From assembly GCA_003165135.1 (NCBI GenBank), contig PLSN01000158.1:1-5378 (forward strand): 5,378 bases of DNA. Direction: 5' to 3'. The notes under the pieces are model-generated. The model made no database searches. It worked only from the letters and a program-made list of their open reading frames with translations, and was not told the origin of the DNA. This stretch comes from Bacteroidota bacterium. Its GTDB lineage: Bacteria > Bacteroidota > Bacteroidia > Chitinophagales > LD1. Every line of letters begins with the position of its first letter. The first letter of the stretch is position 1. Made by a program: the position numbers and the translations under genes. This document shows, piece after piece, positions 1 to 5,378 of the stretch.

Positions 1-39
1 TATGCTCACCGTAAACTCAAAGCCGGGAAGAAATCATAA
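1..39 (+). CDS. 3' end of an unidentified gene
   Basis: Frame 1 is open from the window edge to a TAA at 37-39 and encodes the tail YAHRKLKAGKKS. The dense Lys/Arg ending resembles the C-termini of nucleic-acid-binding or ribosomal proteins, but twelve residues are too few to name a family. A strong plus-strand terminator 24 bases after the stop supports a plus-strand gene ending here. Frame 2 is also open from an ATG at position 2 to a TGA at 44-46, so the reading frame is likely but not proven. Confidence 0.45.
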   Translation, partial: YAHRKLKAGKKS

Positions 40-62
40 TACCTGATCCTCAGATACTTTCT

Positions 63-91
63 AACCTGCCGCTTTATCGGCAGGTTTTTTT
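63..91 (+). terminator. Intrinsic terminator of the upstream gene
   Basis: A perfect 9-bp stem, AACCTGCCG (63-71) with CGGCAGGTT (78-86), closes a 6-base loop, CTTTAT, and runs into seven T residues (85-91). The opposite strand has no T-run after the stem, so it acts on plus-strand transcription only. It ends the gene that stops at position 39 and separates it from the rest of the window. Confidence 0.88.
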
Positions 92-191
92 ATTTGTAAA
101 CGAAGCCCACCTTTAGTCAGAAATATTGTACTTCCTATATCTAAGGCCATTCTATGTCCATGAAATTATGTGCATCCTTGGCATACCAAAT

Positions 192-222
192 AAAAAAAGC
201 GGACCGCATGCACAGTCCGCTT
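192..222 (-). terminator. Intrinsic terminator of the lipoprotein gene
   Basis: The 8-bp arms AAGCGGAC (197-204) and GTCCGCTT (215-222) pair across a 10-base loop. On the minus strand the 3' arm is followed by a T-run, the complement of the A-run at 192-198. It lies 27 bases beyond the stop of the minus-strand gene at 249. An A-run at 223-229 precedes the hairpin on the minus strand. There is no T-run on the plus-strand exit side, so it should not act strongly in the other direction. Confidence 0.87.
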
Positions 223-248
223 AAAAAAAGTTTGATCAGAAAAGAGAT

Positions 249-668
249 TTATTTCAGGACAGAGTCCAGAGGTATAGCAGGCAGCGATGGAGTGCCACTA
301 TAGGCTATTCCTTTGGCAGTATCGTTATTATACACCTTACCATTGGATACCGCCGCGAAGCTATATGTCCCATTGGCCAAGCTGGTAAATGAATACTGGC
401 CGTTTTCATTGGTCGTAGCAGTCGCCATGACCTTGCCATTTTGGATAGCCTGTACAGTCTCTGCATTGATGCCCACATAGTTGGTTCCCTCAATGAAAAC
501 CATAGCAGTAGTGCCTCCACCGGTCACACCGGTATCAGTAGCCATAGCCGCTGAAGCAGGTGCTTTCGTAGAGTCAGCACTTGTAGTGCCTCCCTCAGTT
601 GATGTTTTGTTGTTGCAAGCGTTCATCAGGATCAAAACAGGTACGATGAGAATGAGTAGTTTTTTCAT
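249..668 (-). CDS. Small lipoprotein with a carboxypeptidase-regulatory/Cna-B-like domain
   Basis: A 139-residue exported protein of unknown specific function. Residues 1-17 form a lipoprotein signal (two Lys, then a Leu/Ile/Val-rich core) ending MNA before Cys18, the probable lipidated residue. Met at -3 is slightly off the usual lipobox. Residues 21-55 are a flexible Ser/Thr/Ala/Gly-rich tether. From about residue 56 to 125 the pattern of short strands around TTNENGQYSF and LANGTYSF is typical of carboxypeptidase-regulatory-like or Cna-B (transthyretin-fold) domains, which usually serve as structural or binding modules rather than enzymes. There is no run of acidic residues right after the Cys, so surface export is not indicated and a periplasm-facing anchor is a reasonable guess. 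The gene diverges from the cyclase operon across 64 bp and has its own terminator. The ATG at 668 is chosen because it gives a complete signal peptide. The lipoprotein call is firm; the domain call is moderate. Confidence 0.85.
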   Translation of the reverse strand: MKKLLILIVPVLILMNACNNKTSTEGGTTSADSTKAPASAAMATDTGVTGGGTTAMVFIEGTNYVGINAETVQAIQNGKVMATATTNENGQYSFTSLANGTYSFAAVSNGKVYNNDTAKGIAYSGTPSLPAIPLDSVLK

Positions 669-672
669 TTGA

Positions 673-707
673 TTTGGGTTTAGACTGTCTAAAGTATATT
701 AATTTTG
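673..707 (+). promoter_or_regulatory. Candidate Bacteroidota-type promoter for the cyclase-peptidase operon
   Basis: TAATTTTG at 700-707 matches exactly the known Bacteroidota -7 element TAnnTTTG. A TTTG at 673-676 could be the -33 element, though the 23-base spacing is longer than the usual ~19. Transcription would begin near 712-715, leaving a leader of about 20 bases before the TTG start at 733. No equally good promoter is seen for the divergent gene: TACTTTAG on the minus strand (complement of 689-696) differs at one position and lacks a -33 partner. Confidence 0.45.
679..693. promoter_or_regulatory. Perfect 7-1-7 palindrome, candidate operator
   Basis: TTTAGAC-T-GTCTAAA is a perfect inverted repeat with a single central base. 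It sits in the divergent intergenic region, between the proposed -33 and -7 elements of the plus-strand operon and 11 bases upstream of the lipoprotein ATG. That position suits a dimeric repressor that could control both directions. It does not resemble the CRP consensus (TGTGA-N6-TCACA). As RNA it would have a one-base loop, so a DNA-binding role is more likely than a hairpin role. Function is inferred from symmetry and position only. Confidence 0.45.
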
Positions 708-732
708 TTATTTTTCCATAAAAAATATTTGT

Positions 733-2466
733 TTGGTTTATTCTGCGACCATACAGGAGTATCTTTCTATAGTACGTGCCAACATCTCAACAAATTTTGA
801 GGCGGCTTCTGAGGCATGCGGAGTAGCTATAACACTGGCTAGGGAAGAAAAGGATGCCGTCACAGAAACCGAAGCACTGCATCTTTATGCTCAGGTACTA
901 TTTGAGCATGGCGAAGTCATTCAAGCCATAAAGCAGATCAAACTAGCCATCGGGCTTCGCGAAGCACTGGGTGATAAAATAAAGATATCAGCCTCCCTTA
1001 ATAGCCTATGTATGTATCTTACTGAAATCGGAGACTTTGCAGAGGCATTAGACAACTCTTTTCGGGCGCTTCGTATCATGGAGGAGCTAGATAATAAGCG
1101 GAATATTGCATCAATTTTGTTCAATATAGGGAGTATATATGAGCGGCTTAATAATCATCAGGAAGAGGCAAATATGTATGAGCGTTCACTGACTATAGCT
1201 ATAGAAATAAACGATAAAAAACTAATAAGCTATAATCACCTGAATCTTGGTAACCTCTATACTAAACATGCCAAATTTCAAAAGGCCAACGAATATTTGG
1301 GCGGCTTGGATGAGTTATTTATCTCATTGGGAGATAAAGTAAATGCCCTCAAAGCCTTGACTAATTCAGGCTGCCTATTCTATAAATTGGGCGAATATGA
1401 CCGGGCACTCGAAAAACATTTTGCCTGCCTCAAACTGTCCAGAGAGACTGGAAATAGTTCTGGTATTGAGAGTTCGTTGGTAAACATAGCTGAGACCAAA
1501 ATAAAAATGGGCAAGGCTGATGAGGCCAAACCATTTATTGATGAGGTCATAGAATTGGCTGAGAAAAACTCTCAGAGGGTAATATTAAAAGATGCGAAAC
1601 TGGTGCTCTCAGAATATTACTCCAGTCTGGGTGATCATAAAAATGCTTTGGAGGTATTCCGCAGTTACATAGAGCTGAAAGATGAATTGCTCAATATTAA
1701 CAACCTCAAGCAGCTCGGTGAGCTGAAGCTCAAGTACGACATAGAGAAGAAAGAAAAAGAAGCAGAGATAAACCAGCTCAAGAGTGTGGAGCTCAAAGAA
1801 GCTTTTGACAATCTGCATAAAGAAAAAATGCGCTCTGACAATCTACTGCTTAATATCCTACCCGAAGAAGTAGCTGAAGAACTCAAACAGACCGGTACAT
1901 CGAGAGCAAGACATTTCGAAGCGGCGACGGTCATGTTCATTGACATCAGAAATTTCACGTTTATCAGCCAGCGGTTATCGCCGGATGAACTGGTCAGTGA
2001 GATCGATTTTCTTTTCAGGGGCTTCGATGAGATCATCAGGCAGCATAATGTCGAGAAAATAAAGACCATAGGCGATGCTTATATGTGTGCAGCAGGTATA
2101 CCTGTGGCAGATCCTGACCATGCAGAGAATATGGCAAACGCAGCTTTTGAGATATTGAACTTTATGGAGGATCATAAAAGAGAACGGCAAAAGGAAAATA
2201 AGATATTTTTTGAGATCCGGATAGGCATCAACTCCGGCGCATTGGTAGCAGGTATAGTGGGTTCATCAAAATTCGCCTATGACATCTGGGGCGATACCGT
2301 CAACACAGCAGCCCGAATGGAACAAAGCGGTGAAGTAGGCAGGATCAATATCTCGGGCAATACTTACCTCCTTCTGAAAGATAAATACAATTTCACCCAC
2401 AGGGGAAAAATATTTGCCAAAAATAAAGGCGAGATCGATATGTATTTCATGGAGTCAAAAAAATAG
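733..2466 (+). CDS. TPR-coiled coil-class III adenylate cyclase
   Basis: A soluble 577-residue signalling enzyme predicted to convert ATP to cAMP in the cytoplasm; no signal peptide or membrane segment is seen. About eight TPR units fill residues 7-321; the clearest begin near 48, 86, 126, 166, 205, 246 and 285, each with a G-x-x-x-x-A-type turn. They probably bind a protein partner. Residues 317-370 are a charged coiled coil, then LLLNILPEEVAEEL (371-384), the helix often found before such cyclases. In the catalytic domain (about 394-577), Asp404 and Asp448 are the metal ligands, Lys444 and Asp517 (YDIWG) are the adenine-selecting pair, and Asn524 and Arg528 are the transition-state residues. 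Guanylate cyclases have Glu and Cys at the selecting sites, so ATP is favoured. The start is TTG at 733: an in-frame TAA at 700-702 excludes longer forms, no ATG or GTG lies between, and the first in-frame ATG (residue 94) would cut into the TPRs. It is the first gene of a probable operon with two peptidases. Confidence 0.93.
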   Translation: MVYSATIQEYLSIVRANISTNFEAASEACGVAITLAREEKDAVTETEALHLYAQVLFEHGEVIQAIKQIKLAIGLREALGDKIKISASLNSLCMYLTEIGDFAEALDNSFRALRIMEELDNKRNIASILFNIGSIYERLNNHQEEANMYERSLTIAIEINDKKLISYNHLNLGNLYTKHAKFQKANEYLGGLDELFISLGDKVNALKALTNSGCLFYKLGEYDRALEKHFACLKLSRETGNSSGIESSLVNIAETKIKMGKADEAKPFIDEVIELAEKNSQRVILKDAKLVLSEYYSSLGDHKNALEVFRSYIELKDELLNINNLKQLGELKLKYDIEKKEKEAEINQLKSVELKEAFDNLHKEKMRSDNLLLNILPEEVAEELKQTGTSRARHFEAATVMFIDIRNFTFISQRLSPDELVSEIDFLFRGFDEIIRQHNVEKIKTIGDAYMCAAGIPVADPDHAENMANAAFEILNFMEDHKRERQKENKIFFEIRIGINSGALVAGIVGSSKFAYDIWGDTVNTAARMEQSGEVGRINISGNTYLLLKDKYNFTHRGKIFAKNKGEIDMYFMESKK

Positions 2467-2470
2467 AGTC

Positions 2471-3853
2471 ATGAAGAAAGCAACCCTTATCATTACTGCT
2501 TGCGCTTGTTTCCTGTCTATGATGGAGACATCGTGCTCTTTATTTTCATCCAAGCCTCCTGTACCCAATGTATTGCTATCCGACTCAGCTGACATTGCCA
2601 AAGTGCCAATCCTGATGCCCTGTGCCTGCAGGGATGTTTCATCGGTGGACCTATCTGACTCAATGCCACCGCCACAGCAGCAGGGCACCTATAATGACTG
2701 CGTGGGATGGGCTCTGGCATATGCCTGCCGTAGTTATTACCACAAGCAGAATAACCATGCAGATTATAAAAATGGCGAGCAGCTGGATAGCGCAAACCTC
2801 GTCTCTCCCTATTTTATATACAACTGCCTGAGGACCGACCCCACTATAGGTATCAATCTGCTCAAGGCAATACAGTTTTTGAAGGATAGCGGGTCCTGCA
2901 CATGGGATGTAGCAGATTCGCTTACGCTCTATACGCGTCCCACAGAGGCCCAGCGCAAAGCAGCCCTTGCTTCTGCCTTGAACATATATACATACTTCCG
3001 CCTGGGCTATAATACTGGCATCACAAAGGATGATGTAAGGAATGCACTGAAATGTGGTAACCCTGTGATAGTAGCAGTCAAAGAAGATATTGACTACTTC
3101 AATAAGGCTAATAATGATTCCCTATCTTATCTGTGGGATACGGTTTCGAATATACAAGGCAGCCATGCTGTCGTAATAGTAGGTTACGATGATACCAAAG
3201 AGAGCTTTAAATTCATGAACTCATGGGGCGTCGGCTGGGGCAAACATGGTTTTGGAGAGATCTGCTATAATATATTTGATTCGGTGATTCAGGAGGCATA
3301 TGTTCTCAAGCCCAATGCACCGCTTTATAACCTGAGCAAACTGCCCATAATAGTCAGGAACGGGATGAAAGTGAGCGAGACGATACTTAAACCCACACAA
3401 AAATCCATAACGATACCACTGGACTCGCTGGTCTCACAGGATATGAGGCTCGTGATAGACAGCCAGGGCCAGACATCGATCCGGCTATCCATACCAATAG
3501 ACAGCAGTGTACTCGACCAGGTTTTGGCTATATCTAAAACCGGACCATCGCTGAGTGTATATGTCAGCATTTTTATACTTGACTCTAACGGAAAAGCTCA
3601 ACCTATGATGAGTAGAGATACAGTTAATAGTCTAGGAAACGGGCAAACAGCTTTTCAAGTGATAAGGACCAAAGCCGGCCTGCTATATGTCAATATTCCC
3701 TATAATAAACTCAAGATATCAAATAAGAGTGGGCGGCCTGCAGCCAAAGGAAACAAGCCTGTAATCACTCCTTTGAGAGGAGTGCCTATACTCTATATGG
3801 GGCAGGAGCCGGTAGCTGCTGGAAAACCGATAGATTTTGCAGTGAAGTACTGA
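2471..3853 (+). CDS. C1A (papain-like) cysteine peptidase, probable lipoprotein
   Basis: A 460-residue exported thiol peptidase. Residues 1-21 form a signal with Cys22 (METSC) as the probable lipidation site; Glu at -3 is unusual. A C-A-C motif (51-53) precedes SSVDLSDSMPPPQQQ, which corresponds to the start of the mature papain domain. The catalytic set is complete: Gln71 (oxyanion hole), Cys77 (NDCVGWA), His232 (GSHAVVIVGYD) and Asn250 (MNSWG), with the Q-to-C spacing of six seen in papain. Only about 50 residues separate Cys22 from the active site, so no classical inhibitory propeptide fits. Residues ~286-460 form an extra region of alternating hydrophobic pattern, likely beta-rich, that I do not recognise. 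The ATG at 2471 is preferred over a TTG at 2414 that overlaps the cyclase gene, because it places the signal peptide at the N-terminus. Four bases separate it from the cyclase stop, so co-transcription is likely. Substrate unknown. A paralogue follows. Confidence 0.9.
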   Translation: MKKATLIITACACFLSMMETSCSLFSSKPPVPNVLLSDSADIAKVPILMPCACRDVSSVDLSDSMPPPQQQGTYNDCVGWALAYACRSYYHKQNNHADYKNGEQLDSANLVSPYFIYNCLRTDPTIGINLLKAIQFLKDSGSCTWDVADSLTLYTRPTEAQRKAALASALNIYTYFRLGYNTGITKDDVRNALKCGNPVIVAVKEDIDYFNKANNDSLSYLWDTVSNIQGSHAVVIVGYDDTKESFKFMNSWGVGWGKHGFGEICYNIFDSVIQEAYVLKPNAPLYNLSKLPIIVRNGMKVSETILKPTQKSITIPLDSLVSQDMRLVIDSQGQTSIRLSIPIDSSVLDQVLAISKTGPSLSVYVSIFILDSNGKAQPMMSRDTVNSLGNGQTAFQVIRTKAGLLYVNIPYNKLKISNKSGRPAAKGNKPVITPLRGVPILYMGQEPVAAGKPIDFAVKY

Positions 3854-3901
3854 TTTGAAAAGATGGAATAAGATATAGTATTAGCAATAAAAAAACCAGC
3901 T

Positions 3902-5314
3902 ATGAGAAAAGTCATTTCTGTTATTGCTCTTTATTTCATTTGCTATTCCCTTCACGCTCAGATAGTGAGCAATATGGAAAAGAAAGCGGAGGATATCCTG
4001 CTGTCAAAAGCAGAGGATATCGCTATGGTCCAGCCTATACTACCATGTGACTGCGAGGACAAGTCATCTGTGGATCTCTCACCGCTTATGCCTCCCGTGC
4101 AGCAGCAGCAAGGGTATAATGACTGTGTAGGATGGGCCCTCGGCTATGCCTGTCGCAGTTATTATCATAAGATGAATAGCCATGTGGATTTTTATAAAGG
4201 AGGCAAACTCGATAGCTCAAACTTGATTTCCCCTTATTTCCTTTTCAATTCACTTTGGATCTCACCCCAGCAGGGTATTAATTTAAAAAAGGCATTAGAC
4301 TTTCTGAGAGATCATGGTTCCTGCACCTGGGATATGCTGGACTCAGTGGCTGAGGTCTCCAGGCCCACCGAGGCACAGCAAAAGGAAGCGATTGAAAAAG
4401 GTATGCAGGTATACACATATTACCGGCTGAACTATGACAATGGAGTGTCGATGGATGAGATCAAAAGCGCTTTGAAATGTGGCGACCCGGTCGTGGTAGC
4501 CCTGACGGATGATGAAGATTATTTTACGCCGGCATACAGAGGGGCCTCATTTTCCCTTTGGGACAAGGTGTCAAAAAATATAAACGGCAGCCATGCAGTG
4601 GTCATCGTAGGATATGACAATGTAAAAAAACGTTTGAAATTTATGAATTCCTATGGTGAATCATGGGCCGACAAAGGTTACGGTTATATCAGCTATAGTA
4701 TAGCAGAATCGGTGATTCTGGAGGCTTATGTCATCAAAGCTAAAGCGCCGTTTTACCGCATTGACCTACCATCTATGGGACGGGCCACACACTATAAGCC
4801 TGGGTACGAATTTCCCAAGGCAAATCCGAACTCTCAGGCAAATGAGGCTCCCAGGACTCAAGACATTCCTATAAATGACTTGATACCCCAAGACGCGCAA
4901 CTAAGGATAGACACTCTTACTCATACCGGTATAAAGCTATCTATATCGATAAGCGGAAATCAGCCGCATCTGAATTCTTTTCTTGAGGACAATTTGACAA
5001 AAGTTTACATAAGGCTTTTCACAGTGGCTACTGACGGAACAGCCCGCCCATTGATAAGCAAAGACAGTTTAAATAGGCTTGGCAATGGACAAGTTGCATT
5101 CAAGTCTGCTTTAACAAGCGAGTCATGGGCATTAGTAAATGTTTTTTCAGTTAATATCCCGGTTCTGAAACTAAATATTAATAAGGAAACTGAAAAACAA
5201 GATTCTCATTCAAATCAACCTGCTATCACAAAATTGCGGGCAGATGCTGTTTTTTATCACGGCCGGGAGCCGGTAGCAGTAAGCAAACCGGTGGATTTCA
5301 TAGTAGAACAATGA
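3902..5314 (+). CDS. C1A (papain-like) cysteine peptidase, secreted paralogue
   Basis: A 470-residue exported peptidase, clearly a duplicate of the preceding gene; about half of the residues in the catalytic region agree by eye and the C-terminal regions also align. Residues 1-19 look like an ordinary signal peptidase I signal (SLHA before Gln20), with no lipobox, so the product should be soluble in the periplasm or outside. Catalytic residues are Gln69, Cys75 (NDCVGWA), His231 (GSHAVVIVGYD) and Asn249. The usual NSWG after the Asn is NSYG here, replacing the Trp that shields the His-Asn pair in papain; activity is probably kept but may be altered. Cys49, Cys51, Cys84, Cys141 and Cys193 match cysteines of the neighbour and could form disulfides. 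The C-terminal region (~285-470) ends in GREPVAVSKPVDFIVEQ, matching the neighbour's GQEPVAAGKPIDFAVKY. The 48-bp gap before it shows no terminator and only poor promoter resemblance, so it is probably in the same operon. No Shine-Dalgarno is seen. Confidence 0.9.
   Translation: MRKVISVIALYFICYSLHAQIVSNMEKKAEDILLSKAEDIAMVQPILPCDCEDKSSVDLSPLMPPVQQQQGYNDCVGWALGYACRSYYHKMNSHVDFYKGGKLDSSNLISPYFLFNSLWISPQQGINLKKALDFLRDHGSCTWDMLDSVAEVSRPTEAQQKEAIEKGMQVYTYYRLNYDNGVSMDEIKSALKCGDPVVVALTDDEDYFTPAYRGASFSLWDKVSKNINGSHAVVIVGYDNVKKRLKFMNSYGESWADKGYGYISYSIAESVILEAYVIKAKAPFYRIDLPSMGRATHYKPGYEFPKANPNSQANEAPRTQDIPINDLIPQDAQLRIDTLTHTGIKLSISISGNQPHLNSFLEDNLTKVYIRLFTVATDGTARPLISKDSLNRLGNGQVAFKSALTSESWALVNVFSVNIPVLKLNINKETEKQDSHSNQPAITKLRADAVFYHGREPVAVSKPVDFIVEQ
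3983..4021 (+). repeat. Imperfect direct repeat with a 24-bp period inside the second peptidase gene
   Basis: AAAGCGGAGGATATC (3983-3997) recurs as AAAGCAGAGGATATC (4007-4021), 14 of 15 bases identical, in frame. It encodes KAEDI twice (residues 28-32 and 36-40), just after the signal peptide. The first peptidase has a single related stretch (LLSDSADIAKV), so an 8-residue duplication in this paralogue is likely. Confidence 0.6.
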
Positions 5315-5318
5315 ATGG

Positions 5319-5358
5319 GGCCTAGATAAAGAAAGCTCAAATAATCATATCTTAGGCC
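5319..5358 (+). other. Weak hairpin after the last peptidase gene
   Basis: GGCCTA (5319-5324) pairs with TAGGCC (5353-5358), and GAT (5325-5327) with ATC (5349-5351), leaving one bulged T and a 21-base loop. It starts four bases after the stop codon, where a terminator would be expected, but it has no T-run and the loop is long. It could be a 3'-end stabilising structure or chance. A true terminator may lie beyond the window. Confidence 0.2.
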
Positions 5359-5378
5359 GCGATGCATATCAGCAAAAA

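Noticed and set aside
93..191. Small RNA or small gene between the two terminators
   Set aside because: No stable hairpin, promoter match or credible open frame is visible in these ~100 bases.
481..672. Plus-strand open frame antisense to the lipoprotein signal and tether
   Set aside because: Its Val/Pro/Ala-rich sequence mirrors the Ser/Thr/Ala/Gly tether on the other strand, and it has no recognisable motif.
1665..2190. Long open frames antisense to the cyclase coiled coil and catalytic domain
   Set aside because: They have no domain signature, and their composition is what the complement of Glu/Lys/Leu-rich coding sequence gives. The sense frame has full catalytic motifs.
2414..2470. A 19-residue N-terminal extension of the first peptidase from a TTG inside the cyclase gene
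   Set aside because: It would put KARSICISWSQKNR ahead of the signal peptide, and the extension is simply the cyclase 3' end in another frame. The ATG at 2471 gives a normal signal.
3854..3901. Possible separate promoter for the second peptidase (TTTG followed by TAGTATTA)
   Set aside because: The -7-like element misses two of the six fixed positions of TAnnTTTG, which is expected by chance in A/T-rich DNA.
5362..5378. Start of a next gene at ATG 5362 (MHISK...)
   Set aside because: Only five codons lie before the window edge, with no other support.
1..5378. CRISPR array, tRNA, rRNA, insertion sequence or attachment site
   Set aside because: No spaced repeats, cloverleaf, transposase-like protein or paired terminal repeats were seen on either strand.

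Overview
This 5.4-kb window most likely comes from a Bacteroidota chromosome. The signs are moderate G+C, start codons without Shine-Dalgarno sequences but with A/T-rich leaders, one exact match to the Bacteroidota -7 promoter element (TAnnTTTG), and protein types common in that phylum: a TPR-cyclase fusion, C1-family cysteine peptidases and a small lipoprotein. The phylum is an inference; no marker gene is present.

Layout, left to right. Positions 1-39 look like the 3' end of a plus-strand gene with a basic tail, closed by a strong intrinsic terminator (63-91). The next ~100 bases hold nothing I can recognise. A second terminator (192-222) faces left and ends a minus-strand gene (249-668) for a small lipoprotein with a Ser/Thr/Ala/Gly-rich tether and one small beta-sandwich-like domain. 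A 64-bp divergent intergenic region (669-732) holds a plausible plus-strand promoter and a perfect 7-1-7 palindrome between its -33 and -7 elements, a candidate operator.

Three plus-strand genes follow as a probable operon. The first (733-2466) is a soluble protein with about eight TPR units, a coiled coil and a class III nucleotide cyclase domain whose residues predict ATP as substrate, so cAMP as product. It appears to start at TTG. Four bases after its stop lies a C1A (papain-like) cysteine peptidase (2471-3853) with a probable lipoprotein signal. After 48 bases comes a paralogous C1A peptidase (3902-5314) with an ordinary cleavable signal peptide. Both peptidases keep the Gln/Cys/His/Asn catalytic set and share a Cys-x-Cys motif ahead of the catalytic domain and an unrecognised, probably beta-rich C-terminal region of about 175-190 residues. 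The last 64 bases hold only a weak hairpin.

The layout suggests that a cytoplasmic TPR-regulated adenylate cyclase is co-transcribed with two exported thiol peptidases, one membrane-anchored and one soluble. Co-transcription is inferred from spacing. Any functional link between cAMP and the peptidases is a hypothesis, and I recognise no published system with this composition.
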